Part shown: in pieces, positions 52,623 to 62,123 of the stretch
Layout: every line of letters begins with the position of its first letter
How positions within the stretch are numbered: the first letter of the stretch is position 1
Origin: Oceanobacillus chungangensis
GTDB lineage: Bacteria > Bacillota > Bacilli > Bacillales > Amphibacillaceae
NCBI RefSeq assembly: GCF_003369565.1
Contig: NZ_PIOD01000016.1
Coordinates: 253,621-317,620, forward strand
Length of the DNA: 64,000 nucleotides
Direction of reading: 5' to 3'
The notes under the pieces: model-generated
What the model saw: the letters and a program-made list of their open reading frames with translations, nothing else
Databases searched by the model: none
Told to the model about the DNA's origin: nothing
Program-made: the position numbers and the translations under genes

Positions 52623-54002
52623 ATGACGAAACGGTATGCTGTAATTCTTGCAGCTGGGCAAGGAACGAGAATGAAATCGAAACTATATAAAGTGCTCCAT
52701 CCAGTAATGGGACGTCCGATGGTTAAACATGTGATGGATCAACTTAATGCTATACAATTAGATAAAACGGTTACGATTGTTGGCTTTGGTGCTGAGAAAG
52801 TAATCGAAACACTAGGCGATGTATGTGAATTCGCAGTTCAAGAAAAGCAATTAGGAACAGGACATGCTGTTTTGCAGGCGGCCGATATATTAAAGGATTT
52901 AGACGGTACAACAATTGTCGTATGTGGTGATACACCTTTAATCACGGATGAAACATACAAAGCCCTCTTTGAACAGCATGAGAAAGAGGGAGCTAGCGCA
53001 ACTATTTTAACAGCGAGTACTTCGAATCCTGCTGGATATGGACGGGTTATTCGTAACAAAGATAATGAAGTTGAACGAATTGTGGAACATAAAGATGCAA
53101 GTTCAGAAGAGCTATTAGTTGGAGAAATCAATACAGGTACGTATTGCTTCGATAACCAAGCACTATTCTCAGCACTGCAAGAAGTTTCCAATGATAATGC
53201 ACAAGGTGAATATTACCTTCCTGATGTTATTGAAATTTTACGTGGACAAGAGAAGAAGGTAATTGCATTCCTAACACCTGATTTCGATGAAACATTAGGT
53301 GTAAATGATCGCGTTGCATTAGCACAAGCAGAAAAGACTATGAAATTGCGCATTAATGAGAGGCATATGCGTAATGGGGTTGCGATTATCGACCCGGATA
53401 ATACATACATCCACCCAGATGTAGTAATTGAATCAGATGTAACTATCCACCCAGGAACAATTATAAAAGGCGCAACAACGATTAAGTCAGATGCTGAAAT
53501 TGGACCAAACAGTGAAATATCTAACTGTTATATTGGTGAAGGAACGGTAGTGAAGCAAAGTGTTGCAAATGATAGTAAGATCGGTCAACGGGTAAAAATC
53601 GGACCTTTTGCACATATTAGACCAGATTCAACCATTGGTGATGATGCAAAACTAGGTAATTTTACTGAGATAAAAAAGACATCTCTTGGAAATGGAAGTA
53701 AGGTTTCTCATTTAAGCTATATCGGCGATGCAAATGTTGGCGATAATGTTAATATTGGCTGTGGTACAATCACAGTTAATTATGATGGAAAGAATAAATT
53801 TCTAACAACAATTGAAGATGATGCTTTTATCGGATGTAACTCTAATTTAATTGCACCAGTAACAATCGGAAAAGGGTCCTATGTTGCTGCAGGATCAACA
53901 ATTACGAAGAATGTACCAGAAGATGCATTATCGATTGCTAGGGCAAGACAATCGAATAAAGAGGGCTACGCTACAAAGATCAAGAATAGAAAAAAAGATT
54001 AA
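52623..54002 (+). CDS. glmU: Bifunctional GlmU (UDP-GlcNAc pyrophosphorylase / GlcN-1-P acetyltransferase)
   Basis: Makes UDP-GlcNAc in two steps (459 aa). The N-terminal uridyltransferase has [11 protein letters not shown] and VCGDTPLI; the C-terminal left-handed beta helix has hexapeptide repeats (for example [20 protein letters not shown]) and the acetyltransferase site. GGAGG precedes ATG 52623. Next to prs, as in B. subtilis. Confidence 0.97.
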   Translation: MTKRYAVILAAGQGTRMKSKLYKVLHPVMGRPMVKHVMDQLNAIQLDKTVTIVGFGAEKVIETLGDVCEFAVQEKQLGTGHAVLQAADILKDLDGTTIVVCGDTPLITDETYKALFEQHEKEGASATILTASTSNPAGYGRVIRNKDNEVERIVEHKDASSEELLVGEINTGTYCFDNQALFSALQEVSNDNAQGEYYLPDVIEILRGQEKKVIAFLTPDFDETLGVNDRVALAQAEKTMKLRINERHMRNGVAIIDPDNTYIHPDVVIESDVTIHPGTIIKGATTIKSDAEIGPNSEISNCYIGEGTVVKQSVANDSKIGQRVKIGPFAHIRPDSTIGDDAKLGNFTEIKKTSLGNGSKVSHLSYIGDANVGDNVNIGCGTITVNYDGKNKFLTTIEDDAFIGCNSNLIAPVTIGKGSYVAAGSTITKNVPEDALSIARARQSNKEGYATKIKNRKKD

Positions 54003-54018
54003 CGGAGGGTTATTATCC

Positions 54019-54972
54019 ATGGCATCAAGTTATAAGGATTCAACGCTAAAGGTTTTCTCTTTGAATTCCAATCGTAGGTTATCAGAACAAATCGCAGAAC
54101 ATATTGGGACACCATTAGGTAAATGTACCGTTTCGAAATTTAGTGATGGTGAAATTCAAATTAATATTGAAGAAAGTATTCGTGGCTGTGAAGTTTATGT
54201 CATCCAATCCACATCTGATCCAGTTAACGATCATTTAATGGAGCTACTAATCATGATTGATGCATTAAAACGTGCATCAGCGAAATCAATTAATATTGTG
54301 ATGCCATATTATGGATATGCAAGACAAGATCGAAAAGCACGCTCACGTGAACCGATTGCTGCGAAATTAGTAGCAGATATAATCGAACAAGCTGGTGCAA
54401 ATCGTATGATTACACTCGATCTACATGCTCCACAGATTCAAGGATTCTTTGATATTCCAATTGATCATTTACAAGGTGTACCTATTCTATCTGACTACTT
54501 TGAAGGGAAAAACCTTGAGGATGTTATTGTTGTCTCCCCAGATCATGGTGGTGTAACTCGAGCACGTAAAATGGCAGATCGCCTGAAAGCACCAATCGGA
54601 ATTATTGATAAACGCAGACCGCGTCCAAATGTTGCTGAGATTATGAATATCATTGGTAACATTGAAGGCAAGACGGCAATATTAATCGACGATATTATTG
54701 ATACAGCAGGAACGATTACGCTTGCGGCCAACGCTTTAATTGAAAATGGCGCGAAAGAAGTGTATGCTTGTTGTACGCATCCAGTTTTATCAGGACCTGC
54801 AATTGAGCGAATCAATAATTCACAAATAAAGGAACTGGTAATTACGGATAGTATTCCGCTTCCAGCTGAAAAACAGGTTGATAAAATTACAGCCCTTTCT
54901 GTTGCTCCATTAATCGGTGAAGCAATAATAAGAGTACATGAGCAACAATCGGTGAGTGTTTTATTCGACTAA
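54019..54972 (+). CDS. prs: Ribose-phosphate pyrophosphokinase
   Basis: Makes PRPP from ribose-5-phosphate and ATP (317 aa, the B. subtilis length). Key motifs: [23 protein letters not shown], the flexible loop [13 protein letters not shown] and the PRPP motif [16 protein letters not shown] precedes ATG 54019; longer in-frame starts overlap glmU. Confidence 0.97.
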   Translation: MASSYKDSTLKVFSLNSNRRLSEQIAEHIGTPLGKCTVSKFSDGEIQINIEESIRGCEVYVIQSTSDPVNDHLMELLIMIDALKRASAKSINIVMPYYGYARQDRKARSREPIAAKLVADIIEQAGANRMITLDLHAPQIQGFFDIPIDHLQGVPILSDYFEGKNLEDVIVVSPDHGGVTRARKMADRLKAPIGIIDKRRPRPNVAEIMNIIGNIEGKTAILIDDIIDTAGTITLAANALIENGAKEVYACCTHPVLSGPAIERINNSQIKELVITDSIPLPAEKQVDKITALSVAPLIGEAIIRVHEQQSVSVLFD

Positions 54973-54975
54973 AAG

Positions 54976-55001
54976 GATTAAGTTTATACAATAACGGGTA
55001 T
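54976..55001 (+). promoter_or_regulatory. Candidate sigma-B promoter of ctc
   Basis: -35 GATTAA (consensus GTTTAA, one mismatch) at 54976-54981, 14-base spacer, -10 GGGTAT (perfect) at 54996-55001. ctc is a classic sigma-B gene. Confidence 0.7.
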
Positions 55002-55117
55002 AAATTATATTGATCGTTTTATACAGCTCCATTGCAACAACGACTAGTGAAGAAGATAGAAAGAATAAACTCGATCTTGAAATGAGCTAAGTGGTAAATA
55101 ATTTGGAGGATGATAAT

Positions 55118-55732
55118 ATGTCAGTACAATTAAAGGCAAAAATGCGAGAAGATCTTACACGCTCTAACACGAAAGAATTAAGGGAACGTGGATTTATACC
55201 CGGAGTTGTTTATGGAAAGGCAAAAGAGTCTAAGAATATTGCTGTGGAGAATGTCACTTTACTTAAGACCGTTCGTGATGAAGGAAAAAACGCAGTAATC
55301 TCTCTGAATATTGAAGACGATAAGCCTGTTAATGTTATGCTTCATGAATATCAAGTAGACCCTATTCGAGATGCCGTAATCCATGTAGATTTCTATTTGA
55401 TAGATCTATCTGAGGAAATGGATGTATCGGTAGCCCTTAATCTTCAAGGTGAAGCAAAAGGTGTAAAAGAAGGTGGCGTACTGCAACAACCATTATTTGA
55501 GGTTCAAGTACGTGCGAAACCAAGTGATATACCTGACGAAGTTGCATTTGATATTTCTTCCTTAGAAATTGGAAATGTGCTCATGATTGCAGACCTACCA
55601 AAAAGCGATACTTATGAATATCTTGATGATCCAGAAACTACCATCGCTACAATTCTACCACCTGGTGGAAATGAAGTAGAGGAAACGGTAGAAGAGGATG
55701 CAGAAACAGAAGCAGGAGCAAAAGAAGAATAA
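55118..55732 (+). CDS. ctc: General stress protein Ctc (bL25-like ribosomal protein)
   Basis: Stress-induced relative of ribosomal protein L25 with a C-terminal CTC/TL5 extension (204 aa, matching the B. subtilis length). Binds 5S rRNA on the large subunit. N-terminal SNTKELRERGFIPGVVYG; acidic tail (EVEETVEEDAETEAGAKEE). GGAGGATGATAAT precedes ATG 55118. Confidence 0.95.
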   Translation: MSVQLKAKMREDLTRSNTKELRERGFIPGVVYGKAKESKNIAVENVTLLKTVRDEGKNAVISLNIEDDKPVNVMLHEYQVDPIRDAVIHVDFYLIDLSEEMDVSVALNLQGEAKGVKEGGVLQQPLFEVQVRAKPSDIPDEVAFDISSLEIGNVLMIADLPKSDTYEYLDDPETTIATILPPGGNEVEETVEEDAETEAGAKEE

Positions 55733-55749
55733 TAAATGTATAGATAACA

Positions 55750-55808
55750 ACAAGACCCTCCCAAAAGATGGTGACATCATATGCCCATTCTTATTAGGAG
55801 GGCTTATT
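55750..55808 (+). terminator. Weak hairpin after ctc
   Basis: CCCTCC / GGAGGG arms with a long loop and no real T-run; a terminator role is uncertain. Confidence 0.4.
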
Positions 55809-55868
55809 GTATTGAGTTGTTTGGTGGCCTGAAATATTTAAGTCACCTCTTAAATAAGGTAAAACTGG

Positions 55869-56089
55869 ACAAAAGTTTAAAGCTAGTTTAGCGACTTACG
55901 GACTGCACCCCGCAGTTTGGGGTGGTTAGATGTTGACGTTCACCACAAGAGTATAAGTGTGACTAATCCTCATGTGTAACCAATCCTTTAGATTGTCCTG
56001 AGGTGAGGAGCACGGGTGCTGAAGCTGGACGTGGACTTCCCCGTCAAAAGTATGGAAGCGAGAAATTTTTTATACTTTCTTATTCTATT
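55869..56089 (-). repeat. Interspersed repeat family A, copy A11 (reverse, long form)
   Basis: On the reverse strand it starts AATAAGAAAGTATAAAAAAT and carries CACGTCCAGCTTCAGCACCC and part of the optional module (GATTGGTTACACATGAGGAT, CACTTATACTCTTG). It then has GGGGTGCAGTCCGTAAGTCG and ends CTAAACTAGCTTTAAACTTT. It fills most of the ctc-pth spacer. Confidence 0.88.
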
Positions 56090-56108
56090 AGAAAAGGGAC
56101 GAATTTAA

Positions 56109-56669
56109 ATGAAATGCATTGTTGGTTTAGGAAACCCTGGGAGAAAATACGAGGATACTCGTCATAATGTTGGTTTCATGGTGATTGATGAGCTCCTCAA
56201 ACGCCATAATTGGAGTTTAGATAAAAAGAAATTTAATGGGCAGTATGCGATGGAACATCATCAAGGTGATAAAATCATCCTGCTAAAACCACAAACTTAT
56301 ATGAACCTTTCAGGTGAATCAATTCGCCCCTTAATGGATTTTTATAATCTTGATCTAGAAGATATACTAATCATTTACGATGATTTAGATTTGCCAACAG
56401 GGAAAATACGGTTACGACAAAAGGGTGGGCATGGTGGTCACAATGGAGTTAGATCTTCTATTGACCATCTTGGAACAAAAGAGTTTAAGCGGATTCGTAT
56501 CGGAATTGGTAGACCTTTATCACCAATTCCAGTAGTGGATTATGTACTAGGATCATTCTCGAAAGACGAGCAGGGAGATGTTAGTGCAAGTATTAAATTA
56601 GCAGCAGATGCATGTGAAGCGTGGCTGAACACCCCTTTTATAGATGTAATGAGTGAATATAATAATTGA
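56109..56669 (+). CDS. pth: Peptidyl-tRNA hydrolase (SpoVC)
   Basis: Releases peptides from peptidyl-tRNA (186 aa). Catalytic His19 and Asn9 in [30 protein letters not shown] and [21 protein letters not shown] precedes ATG 56109. It overlaps no gene; a family A copy lies directly ahead of it. Confidence 0.96.
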   Translation: MKCIVGLGNPGRKYEDTRHNVGFMVIDELLKRHNWSLDKKKFNGQYAMEHHQGDKIILLKPQTYMNLSGESIRPLMDFYNLDLEDILIIYDDLDLPTGKIRLRQKGGHGGHNGVRSSIDHLGTKEFKRIRIGIGRPLSPIPVVDYVLGSFSKDEQGDVSASIKLAADACEAWLNTPFIDVMSEYNN

Positions 56670-56753
56670 TTGTTTCATATGTTGTATCGTAGCGCTGAGA
56701 CGTATGGGTCATGTATACGAAGGGATTTTTCGGATAAACTATAATAATAGGAT

Positions 56754-56808
56754 GTTCAAAAAGTCCGGTAAAACTGACACGTCATTTTTATCCTCCTTTT
56801 TGAACGGG
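56754..56808. other. Inverted repeat upstream of fin
   Basis: GTTCAAAAAG (56754-56763) and CTTTTTGAAC (56797-56806) form a perfect 10-bp stem around about 33 bases. I remember similar units in other Bacillaceae, but only one copy is in this window. Confidence 0.65.
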
Positions 56809-56845
56809 AAATAGTAAGCTATTGTTTATTCGAGGAGGTTTACCG

Positions 56846-57076
56846 GTGTCAATCGTATACAAATGTAGACATTGTGGACAGGAAATTGCCAAGTTAGATC
56901 AGCAAGTGATTGATACAACGATGTTAGGGCTTGATCAATTATCGATAAAGGAAAAAGAAGAAATGATCCAATATAAGGATAATGGCGACGTTGATGTTCA
57001 GACTATTTGTGAGGATTGCCAAGAGACATTGGGACATCATCCGCACTATCATGAATTAGATTTTTTTATACAATAA
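56846..57076 (+). CDS. fin: Anti-sigma-F factor Fin (YabK)
   Basis: A 76-aa zinc-containing anti-sigma factor that helps the switch from sigma-F to sigma-G in the forespore. Zinc motifs CRHCGQ and CEDCQE, and PHYHELDFFIQ at the end. Starts at GTG 56846 behind GAGGAGG; same length as B. subtilis Fin. A possible sigma-F promoter (GTATA at 56713, GGATAAACTA at 56732) is weak. It lies between pth and mfd as in B. subtilis. Confidence 0.92.
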   Translation: MSIVYKCRHCGQEIAKLDQQVIDTTMLGLDQLSIKEKEEMIQYKDNGDVDVQTICEDCQETLGHHPHYHELDFFIQ

Positions 57077-57151
57077 CATACGCAGAAAGAGCTTTGGTAC
57101 CCAACCAAAGCGTTTTTGTGCTTAGAAAGCGAAGTAAGCGGGGGTCTAGTA

Positions 57152-60100
57152 ATGAAAGGAATAAATCAATTTTTACAATCAAAGGAAGATATACAGTCCA
57201 TTATCCATGGCATTGCGAATGGAATGAAGGAGCAGCTCGTAGCCGGACTTTCTGGTTCTGCTAGGAGTATGCTTGTTTCTGCTATTAATGAATCCATTAA
57301 TAAACCCATTTTGTTAGTAACGCATCAGCTCGTACAAGCGCAACAGCTATATGATGATTTGTCAGAGTTCATGGATGAAAAAAATGTATATCTATATCCT
57401 GTTAATGAACTTATAGCATCAGAAATTGCAATTGCTAGTCCGGAACTAAGAAGTCAGCGGATTGAATCATTAATGGAATGGTCCAAGAAGAAGTCCGGTA
57501 TTTTAATTGCACCTGTAGCAGCGTTAAAGCGGATTCTACCTCAGCCTGCTTATTGGGATAAATACCAATTACAATTTAAAGTTGGGGAGGATATTGAGAT
57601 TGATACTTATCTCACGTCATTAATTGATATGGGTTATGAGCGATCGACAATGGTGACAACACCAGGAGAATTCAGCAAACGTGGTGGAATAATCGATATC
57701 TATCCAATAACAGAAGAACATCCAATCCGCATCGAATTATTCGATGAGGAAATTGATTCTATTCGCTACTTTGACGCAGAAACGCAGCGTTCCTTAACGA
57801 AGAAAGAAGAAGTAATGGTTGGACCAGCGACAGAATTATTGCTTACACAGGAAGATATTCTAACCGCTTCGGAAAGGTTAGAGGAAGCATTAGCGGAAAC
57901 CTTGAAGAAAGTAAAGACTGCATCGGTAAAAGAAGAGCTGGTCAGCGCAATGGAACAGGATATCAGCCGTTTACGCAATTTGGAGCGGTTCCAGGAAATG
58001 TATCGCTATATTGGCTTTTACTACAATGAGCCTGCTAGTTTATTAGATTATCTCCCAGAAGATGGGTTTATTATTTTCGATGAAATGAGCAGGATTCAGG
58101 AGACGGCTTCGAATCTAGATGCAGAAGAAGCGGAATGGTATAGTAATTTACTCGAATCTGGGAAAATGGTGCAAAATAGTAGATTCTCATTCGACTTCTA
58201 TACCGTTCAAGAAAAGATGAGACAGCAGCGCCTGTATATGTCTGTTTTCTTACGGCATATACCGAATACGCAGCCACAGAATATCATTAATTTATCATCA
58301 AGAGCAATGCAAGAATTCCATGGACAAATGCACCTGTTTAGGACCGAGTTAAAACGCTGGGAAAAAGGAGATTTCTCGGTTGTTATTTTAGCGCCGAATG
58401 AAAAACGTGCAGAAAAGATCCATTCTATCTTAATGGACTATGAAATTGAAGCTGCCGTCACAGAGGATTTAAAGCTTCCTGTAGAAGTGCCAACAATTAT
58501 GATTGGAAATATTAGCAATGGTATTGAATTTCCGATGCATAAACTGGTACTCATCACAGAAAATGAATTATTCAAGAAGAAAACAAAGCGAAACCGAAGA
58601 CAGCAAAAAATCTCTAATGCAGAGCGAATTAAGAGTTACCAAGAGTTAAAGGTAGGCGATTATGTCGTTCATGCAAACCATGGTGTTGGAAAGTACCTTG
58701 GTATCGAAACATTGGAAGTTAATAAACTGCATAAGGATTATATGCTGCTTCGCTATTCTGGTGACGATAAGCTTTATGTGCCAATCGATCAAATTGATTT
58801 AGTTCAAAAGTTCGTTGGTTCAGAAGGGAAGGAACCGAAGCTATATAAACTTGGTGGTTCTGATTGGGCGAAGGTAAAACGGAAGGTTCAGTCATCTGTT
58901 GAAGATATTGCCGATGATTTAATTAAGCTTTATGCGGAGCGCGAAGCAAGGAAAGGGTATGCTTTCTCAGAGGATACAGAAATGCAACGTGAATTCGAAG
59001 CATCTTTCCCATATCAGGAAACAGAAGATCAACTCCGATGTATTGAAGAAATTAAGCAGGACATGGAAAGAGAGCGGCCAATGGATCGCTTATTATGTGG
59101 TGATGTTGGTTATGGTAAAACGGAAGTAGCGATACGTGCAGCGTTTAAAGCGATTGCCGATGGAAAGCAAGTAGCAATTCTAGTACCGACAACGATTTTA
59201 GCGCAGCAGCATTTTGAAACGGTCCGGGAGCGATTCCAGGATCATGCAATAAACATTGGACTGTTAAGCAGATTTCGGACTAGAAAAGAGCAAACGGAGA
59301 CAATTAATGGCTTAAGAAAAGGTACCGTAGATATTGTGATTGGTACCCATCGCGTACTATCAAAGGATATCGAGTTTCGCGATTTAGGCCTACTTATCGT
59401 GGATGAAGAACAACGCTTTGGTGTGAAGCATAAGGAAAAAATTAAACAATTGAAATCGAATGTGGATGTACTAACCTTAACTGCTACACCAATTCCAAGA
59501 ACGTTACACATGTCAATGCTAGGTGTTCGAGATCTTTCCGTTATCGAAACACCACCTGAAAACCGTTTTCCAATTCAGACCTATGTGATGGAATATAATC
59601 CAATCCTCGTTAGGGAAGCAATTGAGCGAGAAATGGCGCGGGAAGGGCAAGTGTTCTTTCTTTATAACCGAGTAGAGAATATTGAAAAGGTAGCGCGTGA
59701 TATTGGAATGCTTGTTGATGATGCAAGAATCGCGGTTGCCCATGGTCAAATGAACGAAACAGAATTAGAAAGTATCATATTTGGCTTTTTAGAAGGAGAG
59801 TATGATGTACTAGTTAGTACGACCATTATTGAAACAGGTGTTGATATTCCGAATGTAAACACGCTAATCGTAAGCAATGCGGACCGTATGGGCCTAAGTC
59901 AGCTTTATCAGCTGCGTGGTCGTGTCGGTCGTTCAAATCGTGTAGCATATGCTTATTTCACCTATCAGAAGGATAAAGTGCTTACTGAAGTGGCCGAGAA
60001 GCGACTCCAAGCAATTAAGGAGTTTACGGAATTAGGTTCTGGATTTAAGATAGCAATGCGCGACTTGTCAATTCGCGGTGCAGGAAACTTATTAGGATCA

Positions 60101-60679
60101 CAACAGCATGGCTTTATTGACTCTGTAGGATTTGATATGTATTCACAAATGCTATCAGACGCAATTGAAGCGCGTAAAAATGGTAAGGAAATTGAGGGAA
60201 TCACACCATTTGAGCCTGAACTTGCACTGAGTATAGATGCTTATATTCCAGATGAATATATTAAGGATGAGAAACAGAAGATTGATATTTACAAGCAATT
60301 TAGGGCACTTGAATCAAAAAATGATATTGAAGAATTAAGGGATGAATTGATTGACCGTTTCGGTGATTATCCTGAAGAAGTTGGAAACCTATTTATTGTA
60401 ACGGCAATAAAAATGTTTGCAAGAAAAGAACGTGTCGAGTCGATTTCTGAAAAAGGGAATAAGATCACCTTGCTTATGGAGGAGAATCGCAGCCAGCAAA
60501 TCGATGGCTCCAAATTATTTGAGCTCGCAAATGAATTTGGCCGTGGCGTACAATTAGGAACGGAAAATACGAAGCTTAAGGTTGTATTCCAATCGTCGAA
60601 GGAAACAGAGCACAGTAGGTATGATACTGTCGAGGCATTTATTAAGAAATTAAATATTGTTAATCGCGATAATGCATAG
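57152..60679 (+). CDS. mfd: Transcription-repair coupling factor Mfd
   Basis: A 1175-aa DNA translocase that removes stalled RNA polymerase and recruits UvrA. UvrB-like N-terminal region, the RNA polymerase-interacting domain (about 480-560, with YVVHANHGVGKYLG), then the helicase core: Walker A CGDVGYGKTE, DEEQRFG, TATPIPRTL, and LRGRVGRS. C-terminal TRCF domain. GGGGG lies ahead of ATG 57152. Confidence 0.97.
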   Translation: MKGINQFLQSKEDIQSIIHGIANGMKEQLVAGLSGSARSMLVSAINESINKPILLVTHQLVQAQQLYDDLSEFMDEKNVYLYPVNELIASEIAIASPELRSQRIESLMEWSKKKSGILIAPVAALKRILPQPAYWDKYQLQFKVGEDIEIDTYLTSLIDMGYERSTMVTTPGEFSKRGGIIDIYPITEEHPIRIELFDEEIDSIRYFDAETQRSLTKKEEVMVGPATELLLTQEDILTASERLEEALAETLKKVKTASVKEELVSAMEQDISRLRNLERFQEMYRYIGFYYNEPASLLDYLPEDGFIIFDEMSRIQETASNLDAEEAEWYSNLLESGKMVQNSRFSFDFYTVQEKMRQQRLYMSVFLRHIPNTQPQNIINLSSRAMQEFHGQMHLFRTELKRWEKGDFSVVILAPNEKRAEKIHSILMDYEIEAAVTEDLKLPVEVPTIMIGNISNGIEFPMHKLVLITENELFKKKTKRNRRQQKISNAERIKSYQELKVGDYVVHANHGVGKYLGIETLEVNKLHKDYMLLRYSGDDKLYVPIDQIDLVQKFVGSEGKEPKLYKLGGSDWAKVKRKVQSSVEDIADDLIKLYAEREARKGYAFSEDTEMQREFEASFPYQETEDQLRCIEEIKQDMERERPMDRLLCGDVGYGKTEVAIRAAFKAIADGKQVAILVPTTILAQQHFETVRERFQDHAINIGLLSRFRTRKEQTETINGLRKGTVDIVIGTHRVLSKDIEFRDLGLLIVDEEQRFGVKHKEKIKQLKSNVDVLTLTATPIPRTLHMSMLGVRDLSVIETPPENRFPIQTYVMEYNPILVREAIEREMAREGQVFFLYNRVENIEKVARDIGMLVDDARIAVAHGQMNETELESIIFGFLEGEYDVLVSTTIIETGVDIPNVNTLIVSNADRMGLSQLYQLRGRVGRSNRVAYAYFTYQKDKVLTEVAEKRLQAIKEFTELGSGFKIAMRDLSIRGAGNLLGSQQHGFIDSVGFDMYSQMLSDAIEARKNGKEIEGITPFEPELALSIDAYIPDEYIKDEKQKIDIYKQFRALESKNDIEELRDELIDRFGDYPEEVGNLFIVTAIKMFARKERVESISEKGNKITLLMEENRSQQIDGSKLFELANEFGRGVQLGTENTKLKVVFQSSKETEHSRYDTVEAFIKKLNIVNRDNA

Positions 60680-60700
60680 TGCTTAAAGGTACGAGGAACT

Positions 60701-60752
60701 AAAAAAGGGAGGCTTTCACCTAAAGACGTGGTGATGGCCTCCCTTTTCCAAT
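60701..60752 (+). terminator. Terminator of mfd
   Basis: AAAAGGGAGGC / GCCTCCCTTTT long stem with an internal loop, followed by CC; symmetrical and strong. The rest of the mfd-spoVT spacer shows only a possible promoter (TATACTA at 60891). Confidence 0.85.
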
Positions 60753-60968
60753 AAATGTCTAAGAAAATAGGCTCATCATGTATAGTTCTTCCAAAGTTAA
60801 TTCATACTAAAACCACACCTGGTGATATTTACACGTTTAGAGAACAATTAGTAATGCAGGAAATGATAATAGTGGCATTTTCTTCATCGTTATACTATTT
60901 GTGATGAGATTAAGCATCCATTTCATGTGTAGGAAGATAATCATCATTAGAAAGCGAGGCAACTTAGT

Positions 60969-61505
60969 ATGAAAGCAACAGGCATTGTACGTCGAATTGA
61001 TGATTTAGGCAGGGTTGTAATCCCGAAGGAAATCAGAAGAACATTACGTATTCGTGAAGGAGACCCATTAGAAATTTTTGTTGATCGTGAAGGAGAAGTT
61101 ATACTAAAAAAATATTCACCTATAAATGAATTAAGTCACTTTGCACAAGAATATGCAGAAGCGCTATTTAACTCTCTCCAGTTTCCAGTATTAATTTGTG
61201 ATCGTGACGAAGTAATTGCAATTGCTGGAGAATCAAAGAAAGACTATCTAAATAAAAATATTAGTTCAGAAATGGCAAAAATAATTGAGAATCGTACGCA
61301 AGTATTTCAAGAAGAAAGCAGTGAATTTGAAATCATTGACGGAAATGAATTGCAGTTTAATTCCTATTGTATCCATCCAATTATCGCAAATGGTGATCCA
61401 ATTGGCTGCGTCATCATGTTTTCAAAAGAAGGGGATAAACTTAGTAAAGTAGAACAAAAATCGCTCGAAACAGCTGCAGGTTTCTTGGCCAAACAAATGG
61501 AATAA
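60969..61505 (+). CDS. spoVT: Stage V sporulation regulator SpoVT
   Basis: Forespore regulator (178 aa) of sigma-G genes. N-terminal AbrB-type swapped hairpin (KATGIVRRIDDLGRVVIPKE), similar to AbrB at 40122, and a C-terminal GAF domain (about 56-178). AAAGCGAGG precedes ATG 60969. The spoVT-yabM-yabN order follows B. subtilis. Confidence 0.97.
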   Translation: MKATGIVRRIDDLGRVVIPKEIRRTLRIREGDPLEIFVDREGEVILKKYSPINELSHFAQEYAEALFNSLQFPVLICDRDEVIAIAGESKKDYLNKNISSEMAKIIENRTQVFQEESSEFEIIDGNELQFNSYCIHPIIANGDPIGCVIMFSKEGDKLSKVEQKSLETAAGFLAKQME

Positions 61506-61513
61506 TACTTAGT

Positions 61514-61560
61514 AAAGCAAAAATCAGCAAACATCTTACTGGTTTTTGCTATTTTTTTGT
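61514..61560 (+). terminator. Terminator of spoVT
   Basis: AGCAAAAA / GTTTTTGCT stem with a loose loop, followed by ATTTTTTTG. AATAAGAAAGTAAAAAAG, like the left end of family A, comes right after. Confidence 0.75.
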
Positions 61561-61890
61561 AATAAGAAAGTAAAAAAGCTTTTCTATTTGCGAATAGATT
61601 TAATAGTATTATCAAGTGTGCAATATAGCTGAATAGTTGTTGGAAACTGCGAATTAAACTTAAACTTGATTGTAGCTGGCGGACGGTGGTGTCATAGAAA
61701 ACGAGGCCAATTCCTTCAGAGGAAATTGCTTAGAATGTTTCTTTAACCACAGCTATTCCATAGAGCAAGAAAAGCTTGGGAAAATTATTTTTTCGAAGAG
61801 TCTTCTGTTCACTGTTACGATCAATAGCTATGAGAGAGAAATGCTATCATATTCTATAGGGAGTTAGTAAATTAATATGTTTGATTACCA
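61561..61890 (+). other. Spacer ahead of the B7 core
   Basis: About 330 bases without a gene I can support. Its right half (CTGTTACGATCAATAGCTAT, 61809-61828) is similar to the left flank of B1, so it is probably the outer part of a family B element. Confidence 0.55.
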
Positions 61891-61891
61891 G

Positions 61892-61980
61892 TCCAGCGTA
61901 GGAAATATACGGAGACTCCTGCGGGAGGCTCACCAGCTCGCCTAAGGTGCGCGAAGTGTATTTCCGGAGCGACCGGCCCG
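61892..61980 (+). repeat. Palindromic repeat family B, copy B7
   Basis: CAGCGTAGGAAATATACGGA, GACTCCTGCGGGAGGCTCAC and GCGAAGTGTATTTCCGGAGC; inverted ends are clear. Right flank TAGTTCGGACTTTATCTAAA resembles that of B2. Confidence 0.9.
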
Positions 61981-62123
61981 AGAACTCTTATCGCATTAAG
62001 TAGTTCGGACTTTATCTAAATAGTGACAAACTAGGTGTGCTATTTTGCTAAGATATCAAGGATTACTTTGCAAATATGCTATAATATAGTGAAATTTGAA
62101 TGTAGCGGAGATGGGCGTTTATT

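Noticed and set aside
60891-60897. Sigma-G promoter of spoVT (TATACTA)
   Set aside because: The -10 resembles the consensus, but no -35 box at 17-18 bases fits, so it is not listed as a feature.
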